A stretch of 64,000 bases of DNA from DAOUAM01 sp034433305 (lineage in GTDB: Bacteria; Chloroflexota; Dehalococcoidia; Lucifugimonadales; DAOUAM01). Location of the stretch: positions 109,526 through 173,525 of the forward strand of contig DAOUAM010000028.1 in assembly GCA_034433305.1 (NCBI GenBank), written 5' to 3'. Shown piece by piece: positions 1 through 7,478 of the stretch. The stretch's first letter is position 1, and each line of letters begins with the position of its first letter. The notes below the pieces were generated by a model that was not told where the DNA came from, ran no database searches, and saw nothing but the letters and a program-made list of their open reading frames with translations. Made by a program: the position numbers and the translations under genes.

Positions 1-537
1 CAGTACTACAAGGCCCACTCACGGCTGGCGGCACCGGTGGACGTGCCGGTGATGGCGTCGGCGCTGCGGCCGGCATCCTTCGAGCTATGCGGCGAGGAGG
101 CCGACGGCGCTATTAGCTGGGTCTGCCCCTTTGACTACCTGAAGAATGTGGCGATGCCAGCTCTCAAGGCGGGCGCCAGCAAGGCGGGCAGGCCCGCGCC
201 TCCCTTGATCGTGCACGCGCCGGTGTCGGTACACGAGAGCATCGTCGAGGTGCGCGGCGCCGTGAGGGAGCAGCTTGGCTACTTCCCCAGGTCTCCCTTC
301 TATGCCGCCATGTTTGCCGAGGCTGGCTTCCCCAACGCCTCGGAGACCGGCTGGACCGATGCCATGCTGGACGCCGTCGTTATCTCTGGCGACGAGAAGG
401 CCGTGGCCAGGCGTATCAACGATATCTTCTCCTGGGGTGCCTCGGAGGTGCTGGCGACAGTGGTGGGCGCCGGCCGGGACAGGCAGGCATCCAGCGAGCG
501 CACACTGAAGGCGCTGGCCAGCATAGCGGCAGCGTAA
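1..537 (+). CDS. Luciferase-like (LLM class) flavin oxidoreductase, C-terminal part
   Basis: The frame is open to base 1, so the 5' half of the gene lies outside the window; 178 residues are visible, ending at TAA 535-537. The visible part looks like the C-terminal half of an F420/FMN-dependent luciferase-like monooxygenase: a helix-rich region followed by a closing segment (GDEKAVARRINDIF, then GASEVLATVVGAG) of the kind that forms the last strand and helix of the TIM barrel in this family. The flavin-binding N-terminal strands cannot be seen, so the cofactor and substrate stay open. It ends 20 bp before the enolase-superfamily gene and is probably co-transcribed with that catabolic block. 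A second LLM-class enzyme lies at 28.4-29.4 kb. Confidence 0.65.
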   Translation, partial: QYYKAHSRLAAPVDVPVMASALRPASFELCGEEADGAISWVCPFDYLKNVAMPALKAGASKAGRPAPPLIVHAPVSVHESIVEVRGAVREQLGYFPRSPFYAAMFAEAGFPNASETGWTDAMLDAVVISGDEKAVARRINDIFSWGASEVLATVVGAGRDRQASSERTLKALASIAAA

Positions 538-557
538 GACTGGCCGGGAGCAGGGCA

Positions 558-1697
558 GTGGGCAAGCACATCACGGTGAAGTCGGCGGAGTTCGTGTCCT
601 TTCCAGTCAGCGACCGCACCGAGTGGACCTTCGCCCTGGTGACCGACGAGGCATCCGCCAGCGCCCTGGTGGAGTTGACCTGCGGCCAGGCCACAAGGGA
701 CGCCTGCCGGCTGCTGGCCGAAGCCGTGTCCACCCTGGATGGCCGCGCCATCGAGGACGAGACGTCGGTGGCCGGCATGCTGGGGCTGACACTGGCGCAA
801 CTCCAGTCCGGCAGGGCGCTGGCCACTGCGGTCAGCGCCCTGCGCACGGCGGTTGTGGAGCTCCAGGCCCTGCGCGCCGGCCAGGGCCTGACCGAGGCCC
901 TGGGAGGCAGCCCGAGGGCCAGCGTGCCGCTCTACGCCAACATCAACCGCTGCCTGTTCCACACCGACCGTAGCCCCCTGGCCTTCGCCGAGGCCGCGCT
1001 GCGGGCGGTACGCCAGGGCTTCACCATCGTCAAGTGTGCGCCCTTCGACGAGGTGCGCCCATCGGCCGGCGATGACATCCTGGAGTTGGCCCGCCCGGGC
1101 CTCCAGCGCGTGGCCGCCATCAGGAGCGCCATCGGCAAGGAAGTCCGGCTGCTGGTGGACTGCCATAGCCGTTTCACCGCCGACACAGCGCCCGCCATGG
1201 GCGAAGAGTTGGCAAGGCTGGGCGTGGGCTGGTTCGAGGAGCCGCTGGAGCCTACCAGGGACGCGGCGGCGCTAGCCCAGGTCGCCGGCAGGGCCAGCGT
1301 ACCCCTGGCTGGCGGCGAGAGTGGCTACGGCGAGGCGTTCTTTGTCGGCCTGGCGCGGCATGGGGCGGTGCGTACCATCATGCCGGACGTCAAGCACTGC
1401 GGGGGCGTGGCCGAGGCGTGCCGCGCCGGAAGGGCGGCCAGCGCCGTCGGGGCCAGCGTATCACTCCACAGCCCCTCGGGGCCGGCCTCGCAGCTTGCCA
1501 GCGCCCACGTCACAGCGGCCATTCCGGGGGCACTGCCCCTGGAACACGCCGTCAACGAGGCACCCTGGCGCGCGGAGCTGCTGGACCCAGGCGAGCGCAT
1601 TGAGAAGGGCAGCCTCTGGTTCCCCGGAGGGGCCGGCCTGGGGGCCAGGCTGAACGAAGAAGCGGTCCGCCGCCACGGGGTGCGCTGGAAGGCTTGA
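558..1697 (+). CDS. Enolase-superfamily (mandelate racemase/galactonate dehydratase-like) enzyme
   Basis: A 379-residue protein with a GTG start. It has the expected alpha+beta lid followed by a TIM barrel whose strand ends carry the Mg2+ ligands: Asp201 (VDCHSRF), Glu227/228 (WFEEPLEP) and Glu254 (GGESGYG). His203, two residues after the first metal ligand, and His304 (LHSPSGP) match the acid/base layout of the galactonate/mannonate dehydratase branch (DFHGR and HCPLGP in characterised members), so sugar-acid dehydration is a reasonable guess. The Lys-x-Lys pair of classical racemases is not complete (VKCAPF has one Lys). Together with the neighbouring monooxygenase, SDR and Mo-hydroxylase genes it suggests breakdown of an oxidised organic acid. 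The substrate is unknown. Confidence 0.8.
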   Translation: MGKHITVKSAEFVSFPVSDRTEWTFALVTDEASASALVELTCGQATRDACRLLAEAVSTLDGRAIEDETSVAGMLGLTLAQLQSGRALATAVSALRTAVVELQALRAGQGLTEALGGSPRASVPLYANINRCLFHTDRSPLAFAEAALRAVRQGFTIVKCAPFDEVRPSAGDDILELARPGLQRVAAIRSAIGKEVRLLVDCHSRFTADTAPAMGEELARLGVGWFEEPLEPTRDAAALAQVAGRASVPLAGGESGYGEAFFVGLARHGAVRTIMPDVKHCGGVAEACRAGRAASAVGASVSLHSPSGPASQLASAHVTAAIPGALPLEHAVNEAPWRAELLDPGERIEKGSLWFPGGAGLGARLNEEAVRRHGVRWKA

Positions 1698-1785
1698 AGC
1701 GCGACAATCGCCGCCAGCCTCTTGCCTGATGACCGCAAGGTGGTACAATGCCAATCAGCTTCCCTGGACAGGGTGTGATGCCTCT

Positions 1786-1856
1786 GGCCCCCTCTCTGAC
1801 TCTCCCCCAAAGGGGGCGAGAAAGCCCCTGCCCCCTTTGGGGGAAGGCCGGGAAGG
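1786..1856. repeat. Intergenic palindromic repeat, family A copy 1
   Basis: A GC-rich inverted repeat between the enolase and SDR genes. It contains CCCCCAAAGGGGG (1804-1816) and its exact reverse complement CCCCCTTTGGGGG (1831-1843), so the whole unit can fold into one long hairpin or two small ones. A close copy, nearly identical over the first 35 bases, lies at 52786, and a partial inverted copy near 57240. The remaining bases between 1698 and 1919 hold nothing else I recognise. Confidence 0.75.
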
Positions 1857-1919
1857 GAACTTGGCAGGGCTCCAACGCCGTCCTGCCATTGTGCATCACG
1901 TGTGAACAGGGATAGACAG

Positions 1920-2747
1920 ATGAAGCTGAAGGACCGCGTAGCCATCATTACCGGCGCGGGCCGAGGCATCGGCCGGGGGATAGCCCTGGCCTTCGCAGCG
2001 GAAGGCGCCAGTCTGGTGCTGGTCTCCCGCACGCGGGAGCAGGTGGAGGCTGTGGCCGAAGAGGCCAGACGGGCTGGCGCCGAGGCCATTGCCCTGGCCG
2101 TGGACGTTGCTCAGCCAGACCAGGTGCAGGCCATGGTGAAGGAGGCACTGGCGCGTTTCTCCCGCGTGGACATCCTGGTCAACAACGCCGGCATCCTTGG
2201 CCCCGTGGGGCCGCTGCATACCAACGACATGAGGCGCTGGGCGGACGCCATCAGCACCAACCTGGTAGGGCTGGCCCTGTGCTGCCACGCGGTGGTGCCC
2301 GCCATGATCGCCCAGCGCGGCGGCAAGATCATCAACCTCTCGGGCGCGGGCGTGGCCCGGCCATCGCCGACCCTCAGCGCCTATGGGGCGTCCAAGGCGG
2401 CAGTGGTGCGTCTCACCGAGACGCTGGCCCTGGAACTGAAGCCTTACAATATCTCCGTCAACGCCCTGGGGCCTGGGCAGATAGACACCAGCCTGCTGGA
2501 TGGCGTCGTGCATGCAGGGGAAGGCATGGTAGCCCCGGACTTCCTGGCCATGGTGCGGCGCACCAGGTCGGGCCAGGGAGCGTCGCTGGCCAACGCGGCG
2601 GCGCTGGCGGTCTGGCTGGCTTCGACCGAGTCGGACGGCCTGACGGGGCGGCTGATTTCGGCCACCCAGGACGACTGGCGCAACCTGGGGCCTCGCGTGC
2701 CGGAAATCATGGCCTCGGACTCACATACTCTCAGGTTCTTGACCTGA
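1920..2747 (+). CDS. Short-chain dehydrogenase/reductase (SDR)
   Basis: Classical SDR of 275 residues. The dinucleotide-binding motif TGAGRGIG is at residues 11-18, an NNAG motif follows near residue 85, and the catalytic Tyr155-x-x-x-Lys159 (YGASK) has a Ser about 14 residues upstream. ATG 1920 was chosen over the in-frame GTG 1902 because MKLKDRVAIITG is the usual N-terminus of the family. The closest general type is 3-oxoacyl-ACP-reductase-like, but position in a catabolic cluster points to oxidation or reduction of a pathway alcohol or ketone. It ends 16 bp before the FeS subunit gene and probably belongs to the same transcript. The exact substrate cannot be read from sequence. Confidence 0.85.
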   Translation: MKLKDRVAIITGAGRGIGRGIALAFAAEGASLVLVSRTREQVEAVAEEARRAGAEAIALAVDVAQPDQVQAMVKEALARFSRVDILVNNAGILGPVGPLHTNDMRRWADAISTNLVGLALCCHAVVPAMIAQRGGKIINLSGAGVARPSPTLSAYGASKAAVVRLTETLALELKPYNISVNALGPGQIDTSLLDGVVHAGEGMVAPDFLAMVRRTRSGQGASLANAAALAVWLASTESDGLTGRLISATQDDWRNLGPRVPEIMASDSHTLRFLT

Positions 2748-2763
2748 CGCGAGAGGGATGCAC

Positions 2764-3261
2764 ATGGCTGGAGCGCACAGGTCGGCCATTACGCTGAACA
2801 TCAACGGCCGCCAGCACCGGCTGGAGGTGGACCACCGCTGGACGCTGCTCCGGGTGCTGCGGGAGTCCCTGGACCTGACGGGGGCCAAGCGCGGCTGCGA
2901 CAGGGGCGAGTGCGGGGCCTGCACCGTCCTCCTGGACGGCAGGCCCGTGTACTCCTGCATGCTCCTGGCCGTGCAGGTGGGCGGGCGACAGGTGCTCACC
3001 GTGGAAGGGCTGGCCAGCGGCGGCGAGCTTCACCCGGTGCAGCGGGCTTTCGTGGAGAGGGACGGCGGCCAGTGCGGCTTCTGCACGCCCGGCTTCGTCC
3101 TGAGTGCTGTGGCGCTGCTCCAGGCCAGGCCAGACCCTTCCGAAGAGGACATACGCCAGGCGTTGGCAGGCAACCTCTGCCGGTGCAACGCCTACGGGCG
3201 TATCATCGAGTCGGTGAAGGCGGCGGCCAGGCTCATGGCCGGTAGCGCAGTCAGGGGGTAG
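2764..3261 (+). CDS. Molybdenum hydroxylase, 2x[2Fe-2S] small subunit (CoxS/PaoA-like)
   Basis: About 165 residues with the two iron-sulfur domains of xanthine-dehydrogenase-family small subunits: a plant-ferredoxin-type cluster (CDRGECGACTVLLDG then Cys after PVYS) and a C-terminal four-helix domain with CGFCTPG and CRC. ATG 2764 is preferred over ATG 2758 because GAGAGGG (2751-2757) gives a proper Shine-Dalgarno spacing only for the downstream codon. The subunit would relay electrons from the Mo-pterin site to FAD. It is the first gene of a three-subunit operon (FeS, Mo, FAD) with gaps of only a few bases. No Tat-type leader is visible, so a cytoplasmic enzyme is likely. Confidence 0.92.
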   Translation: MAGAHRSAITLNINGRQHRLEVDHRWTLLRVLRESLDLTGAKRGCDRGECGACTVLLDGRPVYSCMLLAVQVGGRQVLTVEGLASGGELHPVQRAFVERDGGQCGFCTPGFVLSAVALLQARPDPSEEDIRQALAGNLCRCNAYGRIIESVKAAARLMAGSAVRG

Positions 3262-3267
3262 GGCGAC

Positions 3268-5577
3268 ATGGAGCCAGTGGTAGTCGGCAGAGCGGTACCC
3301 AGGCTAGACCTGCCAGAGAAGGTGACCGGCCAGGCCAGGTACACGGCGGACATCAAGCTGCCGGGCATGCTGCACGGCAAGGTCCTGCGCAGCCCGTACC
3401 CTCACGCGCGCCTTCGGGCCGTGGACGCCTCGCGGGCGGCGCGGCTGCCTGGTGTCCACGCCGTGCTGACACCCTTCGACGCGCCGCCGGGGAAGGTGGC
3501 GCCCGACCTGCCCATCCTGGATGCGGTCGTGCGGTTCGTGGGCGACGAGGTGGCAGCCGTCGCCGCCGAGGACGAGGACATCGCCCAGGAAGCCCTGGAG
3601 CTTATAGAGGTAGAGTACGAGCCTTTACCCTTCGTGACCGACCCCCAGGAAGCCCTGCGGCCTGGTGCCCCTGCCGTCCATCCCGGCGGCAACCTGGCGG
3701 GCGGCAAGCCTCTCACCCTGACCCGTGGCAACGTGGAGGAGGGCTTCGCCCAGGCAGACCTCATCTTCGAGGACACCTTCACGACGCCCGGCCACTCGGG
3801 CGCGGCCCTGGAGCCAAGGGCCGCCCTGGCCTCCTGGGAAGGCGACAGGCTCACCGTGTGGAAGTCCAGCCGAGGCGTCCATCAGGACCGCCGCTGGTTG
3901 GCGCTGGCCCTGGACATCCCCCAGGAGAACGTCCGCGTCATCGGCCCCTACATGGGCGCGGGCTACGGCAACAAGGACGAGACGCGGCTGGCGGCCCTGG
4001 CGGCCATACTGGCCCAGCGAGCGCGCAGGCCGGTCAGGATGGAGCTCACCAGAGAAGAGGAGTTCATCGCCGGCCGCAGGCGCCACGCCAGCATCACCAG
4101 GCTCAGGGTCGGCGTCAAGATGGACGGCACCATCACCGCCATCCACGCCACCACCATCATGGACACGGGCGCCTACCTGTCGTCTGGCCCGGGCGTCATC
4201 CGGCGGGCGGGACAGGGGGCGCTGTACCTGTACCGCTGCCCCAACGTGCGCTACGACGGCTACCTGGTCTACACCAATAACCCGGTGGCAGGCTCCTACC
4301 GGGCGCTGGGCGCGCCCCAGGGCCACTTTGCCCTGGAGTCGCTCATGGACCGCGTCGCCGAAGGGCTGGGCATGGACCCGCTGGACTTCCGGCTGAGGAA
4401 CCACGTGGGGCCGGAGGGCCAGCCCGGAGAGCGCGTGACGCCCAGGGGGCAGATCGTGGACACGCAACCGGTGGAAGGCGGCATTCCCTTCTCCAGCAAT
4501 GGCCTGCGGGAGTGCCTGGTCAGGGGGGCCGAAACCGTCGGGTGGCGCCAGCGGCGTCGCCCGCCGGCCAGTGACGCCGGCCCCAGGAAGCGCGGGCTGG
4601 GCATGAGCATGTTCCTCTACCGTGGCGGCCCCGGCGGCGAGTCCAGGGCCAGGCTGCGGCTCAACCCCGACGGGACGGTGCAGCTCATCACCGGCATCAT
4701 GGACGTGGGCGAGGGCGCCGTCACTGTGCTGGCACAGGTGGCTGCCGAGGCCCTGGGCGTAGGCTACGACGACGTGCGCGTGACCTCGGGGGACACACAG
4801 GCCACGCCGGACGCGCCCATAACGGCCGGCTCCACGGCCACATTCTCCAGCGGCCTGGCGGTCAAGGAGGCAGCGGCGCGGCTCAGGGAGCGCATCCTGA
4901 GCGTGGCGGCTGGCCAGCTTGAGGCGGACGTGGCAGACCTGCGGTTCAACGAGGGCAGCGTGTCGGTGGCCTCGGCGCCGGAGCGCCGCATCACGCTGGC
5001 CGAGCTAGCGCGGCGGGCACCGGCCGGGACGCTGGAGGCCGAGGCCAGCGTGGTGCCGGGCAGCCCGGACTACATCGTCAACTCCTTCGGCGCCCACTTC
5101 GCCGAAGTGGAGGTGGACACGGAGACGGGCATAGTGCGGGTGCTGCGCTACGTGGCCGCCCACGACTCGGGCCGCATCCTGAACCCGGCCATGGCCACCA
5201 ACCAGGTGGAAGGCGGCGTCTCCCAGATGCTGGGCTTCACTCTCACCGAGGACATGGTCACCGACAGGCGCAGCGGCGTAGTCCTCAACGCCAGCTACCT
5301 GGAGCACAAGTGCCCCGGTACCCTGGACTCGCCCAGGACCGAGGTCATCTTCGCCAATGTGACCGACCCGCTGGGGCCTTTCGGGGCCAAGGCCCTGGGC
5401 GAGCCGCCCTGCGTGGGCGTAGCCCCGGCCATAATCAATGCTATCTACAACGCCACGGGCGCACGGCTGCGCGACCTGCCGGCCACGCCCGACCAGGTGC
5501 TGAGCGCCATCCAGCAGGTAGAAGCACAACGCCAGCATCCAGGCACCGGAGGCCCTGGGGAGAGACAGGCAACATGA
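3268..5577 (+). CDS. Molybdenum hydroxylase, molybdopterin-binding large subunit
   Basis: A 769-residue subunit with the two-domain layout of the xanthine dehydrogenase/CO dehydrogenase large subunit: an N-terminal domain beginning VVGRAVPRLDLPEKVTG, then the Mo-pterin cytosine dinucleotide-binding domains. Conserved stretches include GAGYGNKDE, SYRALGAPQGHFALES, the glycine-rich MDVGEGAVTVLAQVAAE and a C-terminal FGAKALGEPP whose Glu matches the catalytic Glu of the family. It lacks the AYRCSFR-type loop of CO dehydrogenases, so it is an aldehyde, N-heterocycle or aromatic hydroxylase rather than a CO dehydrogenase. It overlaps the FAD subunit gene by ATGA. The substrate is unknown. Confidence 0.9.
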   Translation: MEPVVVGRAVPRLDLPEKVTGQARYTADIKLPGMLHGKVLRSPYPHARLRAVDASRAARLPGVHAVLTPFDAPPGKVAPDLPILDAVVRFVGDEVAAVAAEDEDIAQEALELIEVEYEPLPFVTDPQEALRPGAPAVHPGGNLAGGKPLTLTRGNVEEGFAQADLIFEDTFTTPGHSGAALEPRAALASWEGDRLTVWKSSRGVHQDRRWLALALDIPQENVRVIGPYMGAGYGNKDETRLAALAAILAQRARRPVRMELTREEEFIAGRRRHASITRLRVGVKMDGTITAIHATTIMDTGAYLSSGPGVIRRAGQGALYLYRCPNVRYDGYLVYTNNPVAGSYRALGAPQGHFALESLMDRVAEGLGMDPLDFRLRNHVGPEGQPGERVTPRGQIVDTQPVEGGIPFSSNGLRECLVRGAETVGWRQRRRPPASDAGPRKRGLGMSMFLYRGGPGGESRARLRLNPDGTVQLITGIMDVGEGAVTVLAQVAAEALGVGYDDVRVTSGDTQATPDAPITAGSTATFSSGLAVKEAAARLRERILSVAAGQLEADVADLRFNEGSVSVASAPERRITLAELARRAPAGTLEAEASVVPGSPDYIVNSFGAHFAEVEVDTETGIVRVLRYVAAHDSGRILNPAMATNQVEGGVSQMLGFTLTEDMVTDRRSGVVLNASYLEHKCPGTLDSPRTEVIFANVTDPLGPFGAKALGEPPCVGVAPAIINAIYNATGARLRDLPATPDQVLSAIQQVEAQRQHPGTGGPGERQAT

Positions 5578-6563
5578 GGCCATTCAGGTTCATGGAAGCC
5601 ACATCGGCGGCGGAGGCGGCCAGGTTGCTGGTCGAGGACCCGGCGCGGCACCGGCCCATCGCCGGCGGCACAGACCTCCTGGGCGAAATCAAGGAGGGCA
5701 CAGTCAGCCCTGAAGTGCTGGTAAGCCTCCAGAGCGCCCGGGAGCTTGCCCGCGTCGAGGTCACGCCCGAAGGCATACGGCTGGGGGCGCTGGTGACCAT
5801 CGCGGAGATCGAGCATAGCGCGGAAATCGCCCGGGACTACACGGCGCTGGCCCAGGCCGCCGCCTCGGTGGCGACGCCCCAGGTGCGCAATGTGGGCACG
5901 CTGGGCGGCAACCTGTGCCAGAGGCCCCGCTGCTGGTACTACCGCAGCCGCCTCTTCGACTGCCGCAAGAAGGGCGGGACCATCTGCTTCGCCATCAACG
6001 GCAACAACAAGTACCACGCCATCCTGGGCGGGCACGACTGCTTCATTGTCCACCCATCGGACACGGCGGTGGCCCTGTTGGCCCTGGGCGGCCAGGCCAT
6101 CATCGCAGGCCCGGCCGGCACCAGGACGCTGCCCATGGAGGAGTTCTTCGTCGGCCCTGACAGGAACATGCTGGGCGAGACGGCGCTCCAGCCCGGCGAG
6201 GTGCTGGCCCAGGTGTTCGTCCCCAGGCCGGCGCCGGGCACACGCAGCCTTTACCTGAAGGTGAGGGAGCGGCAGACCGAGGACTTCGCCCTGGCCAGCG
6301 TGGCGCTGGCCGCCCAGGTGGCCGATGGCGTGGTGCGCGGCGCGCGCGTGGCTCTGGGTGGCGTCGCCCCCGTGCCCTGGCGCGCCCGCGAGGCCGAGGA
6401 CGCCCTGCGCGGCGTCCTTTTGCAGCAGCTTGACGCCCGGAAGGTGGGCGAGGCGGCAGTGAGCGGCGCCCGGCCCCTCAAGGACAACTCCTACAAGGTC
6501 AGTCTGACATCCTCCCTGGTGGGCCGCGCCGTCAGGACGCTGCTCCAGGAGCCGGGGGCGTAG
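5574..6563 (+). CDS. Molybdenum hydroxylase, FAD subunit with an extra [4Fe-4S]-type Cys insert
   Basis: About 329 residues; ATG 5574 overlaps the stop of the Mo subunit. The FAD-binding motifs AGGTDLL (near residue 37) and TLGGNL (near 107) are present. Directly after the latter comes an insert with Cys spaced as CQRPRCWYYR, C, then GGTIC and HDC, ending in VHPSD. This matches the [4Fe-4S]-carrying FAD subunits PaoB/YagS and the analogous insert of 4-hydroxybenzoyl-CoA reductase, and is absent from ordinary CoxM-type subunits. The enzyme may therefore be a periplasmic-aldehyde-oxidoreductase-like or reductive enzyme. The gene ends the operon; 72 bp separate it from otsB. Confidence 0.9.
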   Translation: MRPFRFMEATSAAEAARLLVEDPARHRPIAGGTDLLGEIKEGTVSPEVLVSLQSARELARVEVTPEGIRLGALVTIAEIEHSAEIARDYTALAQAAASVATPQVRNVGTLGGNLCQRPRCWYYRSRLFDCRKKGGTICFAINGNNKYHAILGGHDCFIVHPSDTAVALLALGGQAIIAGPAGTRTLPMEEFFVGPDRNMLGETALQPGEVLAQVFVPRPAPGTRSLYLKVRERQTEDFALASVALAAQVADGVVRGARVALGGVAPVPWRAREAEDALRGVLLQQLDARKVGEAAVSGARPLKDNSYKVSLTSSLVGRAVRTLLQEPGA

Positions 6564-6635
6564 GCAGATGCGCAACGCGCTACGTCTTCACAGCCGAGTG
6601 CCCACGTCCCGACGGGCACCACGCCCCATCTGCCC

Positions 6636-7478
6636 ATGTCCGTCCCCGGAATGAGCCAGCCTCCCCCTGACCTGCTGCGGCACCTGGGCCAGGCGCTGGC
6701 GCTGGTGCGGCTGCCCCGCGCCGGGCTGGTGGTGGACTTCGACGGCACCATCTCGGAGATAGCGCCGACGCCCGATGCGGCGGTGGTACATCCCCGGTGC
6801 GCCTCGGCCCTGGCGAAACTCTCCCGCCGGCTGGCCCTGGTGTCCGTGGTATCGGGCCGCGCGGCCAGCGACATCCAGGCCAGGGTGGGCCTGGACGGCG
6901 TGCTGTACGTGGGCAACCACGGCGCCGAGTACCTGCTGGACGGCCGGCTCCAGGTGGAACACGCCGCCCTGGCGTACAGGGAGAGACTCTTGGGCGTGCT
7001 GGGACACCTGCGCGCTGCGGTGGACACTCCCGGGCTTGTGTGGCAGGACAAGGTGCTGAGCGCCTCGGTGCACTATCGCCTGGCGCCGGACGCCGGCGAG
7101 GCCCGCCGCGCCCTGGAGGCCGCGCTGAAGGCGGCGCCGGGGGCCAGGGACCTGGAAGTGTTCTGGGGCAAGCTGGTGCTGGAGCTGCGGGCACCCGTGG
7201 GCCTGGACAAGGGCTACGCCATCAGGAAGATGGCCCGCGAGTACCGCCTGGACAGTGTCATCTTCCTCGGGGACGACACCACCGACCTGGACGCCATGCG
7301 AGCCGTGAAGGCGCTGCGAGAGCAGGGGCAGTCGGCCGGCCTGGCCGTGGCGGTAGCCCACCGCGACACTTCGGCGCAACTGCTGGAAACAGCAGACTTG
7401 AGGCTGGACGGCGTGCCGGCAGTGGCCGAGTTCCTGGAGCGATTGGAAAGCGCCACCGGCAGCGCCGCTACAGGCTAG
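6636..7478 (+). CDS. otsB: Trehalose-6-phosphate phosphatase
   Basis: A 280-residue HAD-superfamily phosphatase of the trehalose-phosphatase family. Motif I is VVDFDGTISEIAPTPDAA with the nucleophile and acid Asp pair; VSGRAASDI and VGNHGAEYL are typical OtsB segments; the late motif LGDDTTDLDAM carries the Mg2+ ligands, and GLDKGYAI holds the conserved Lys. It hydrolyses trehalose 6-phosphate to trehalose in the cytoplasm. No strong ribosome site marks ATG 6636, and ATG 6651 is an alternative. Its stop lies inside the 3' end of the convergent otsA gene (11-bp overlap), so the two-enzyme pathway is encoded tail to tail rather than as one operon. Confidence 0.9.
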   Translation: MSVPGMSQPPPDLLRHLGQALALVRLPRAGLVVDFDGTISEIAPTPDAAVVHPRCASALAKLSRRLALVSVVSGRAASDIQARVGLDGVLYVGNHGAEYLLDGRLQVEHAALAYRERLLGVLGHLRAAVDTPGLVWQDKVLSASVHYRLAPDAGEARRALEAALKAAPGARDLEVFWGKLVLELRAPVGLDKGYAIRKMAREYRLDSVIFLGDDTTDLDAMRAVKALREQGQSAGLAVAVAHRDTSAQLLETADLRLDGVPAVAEFLERLESATGSAATG

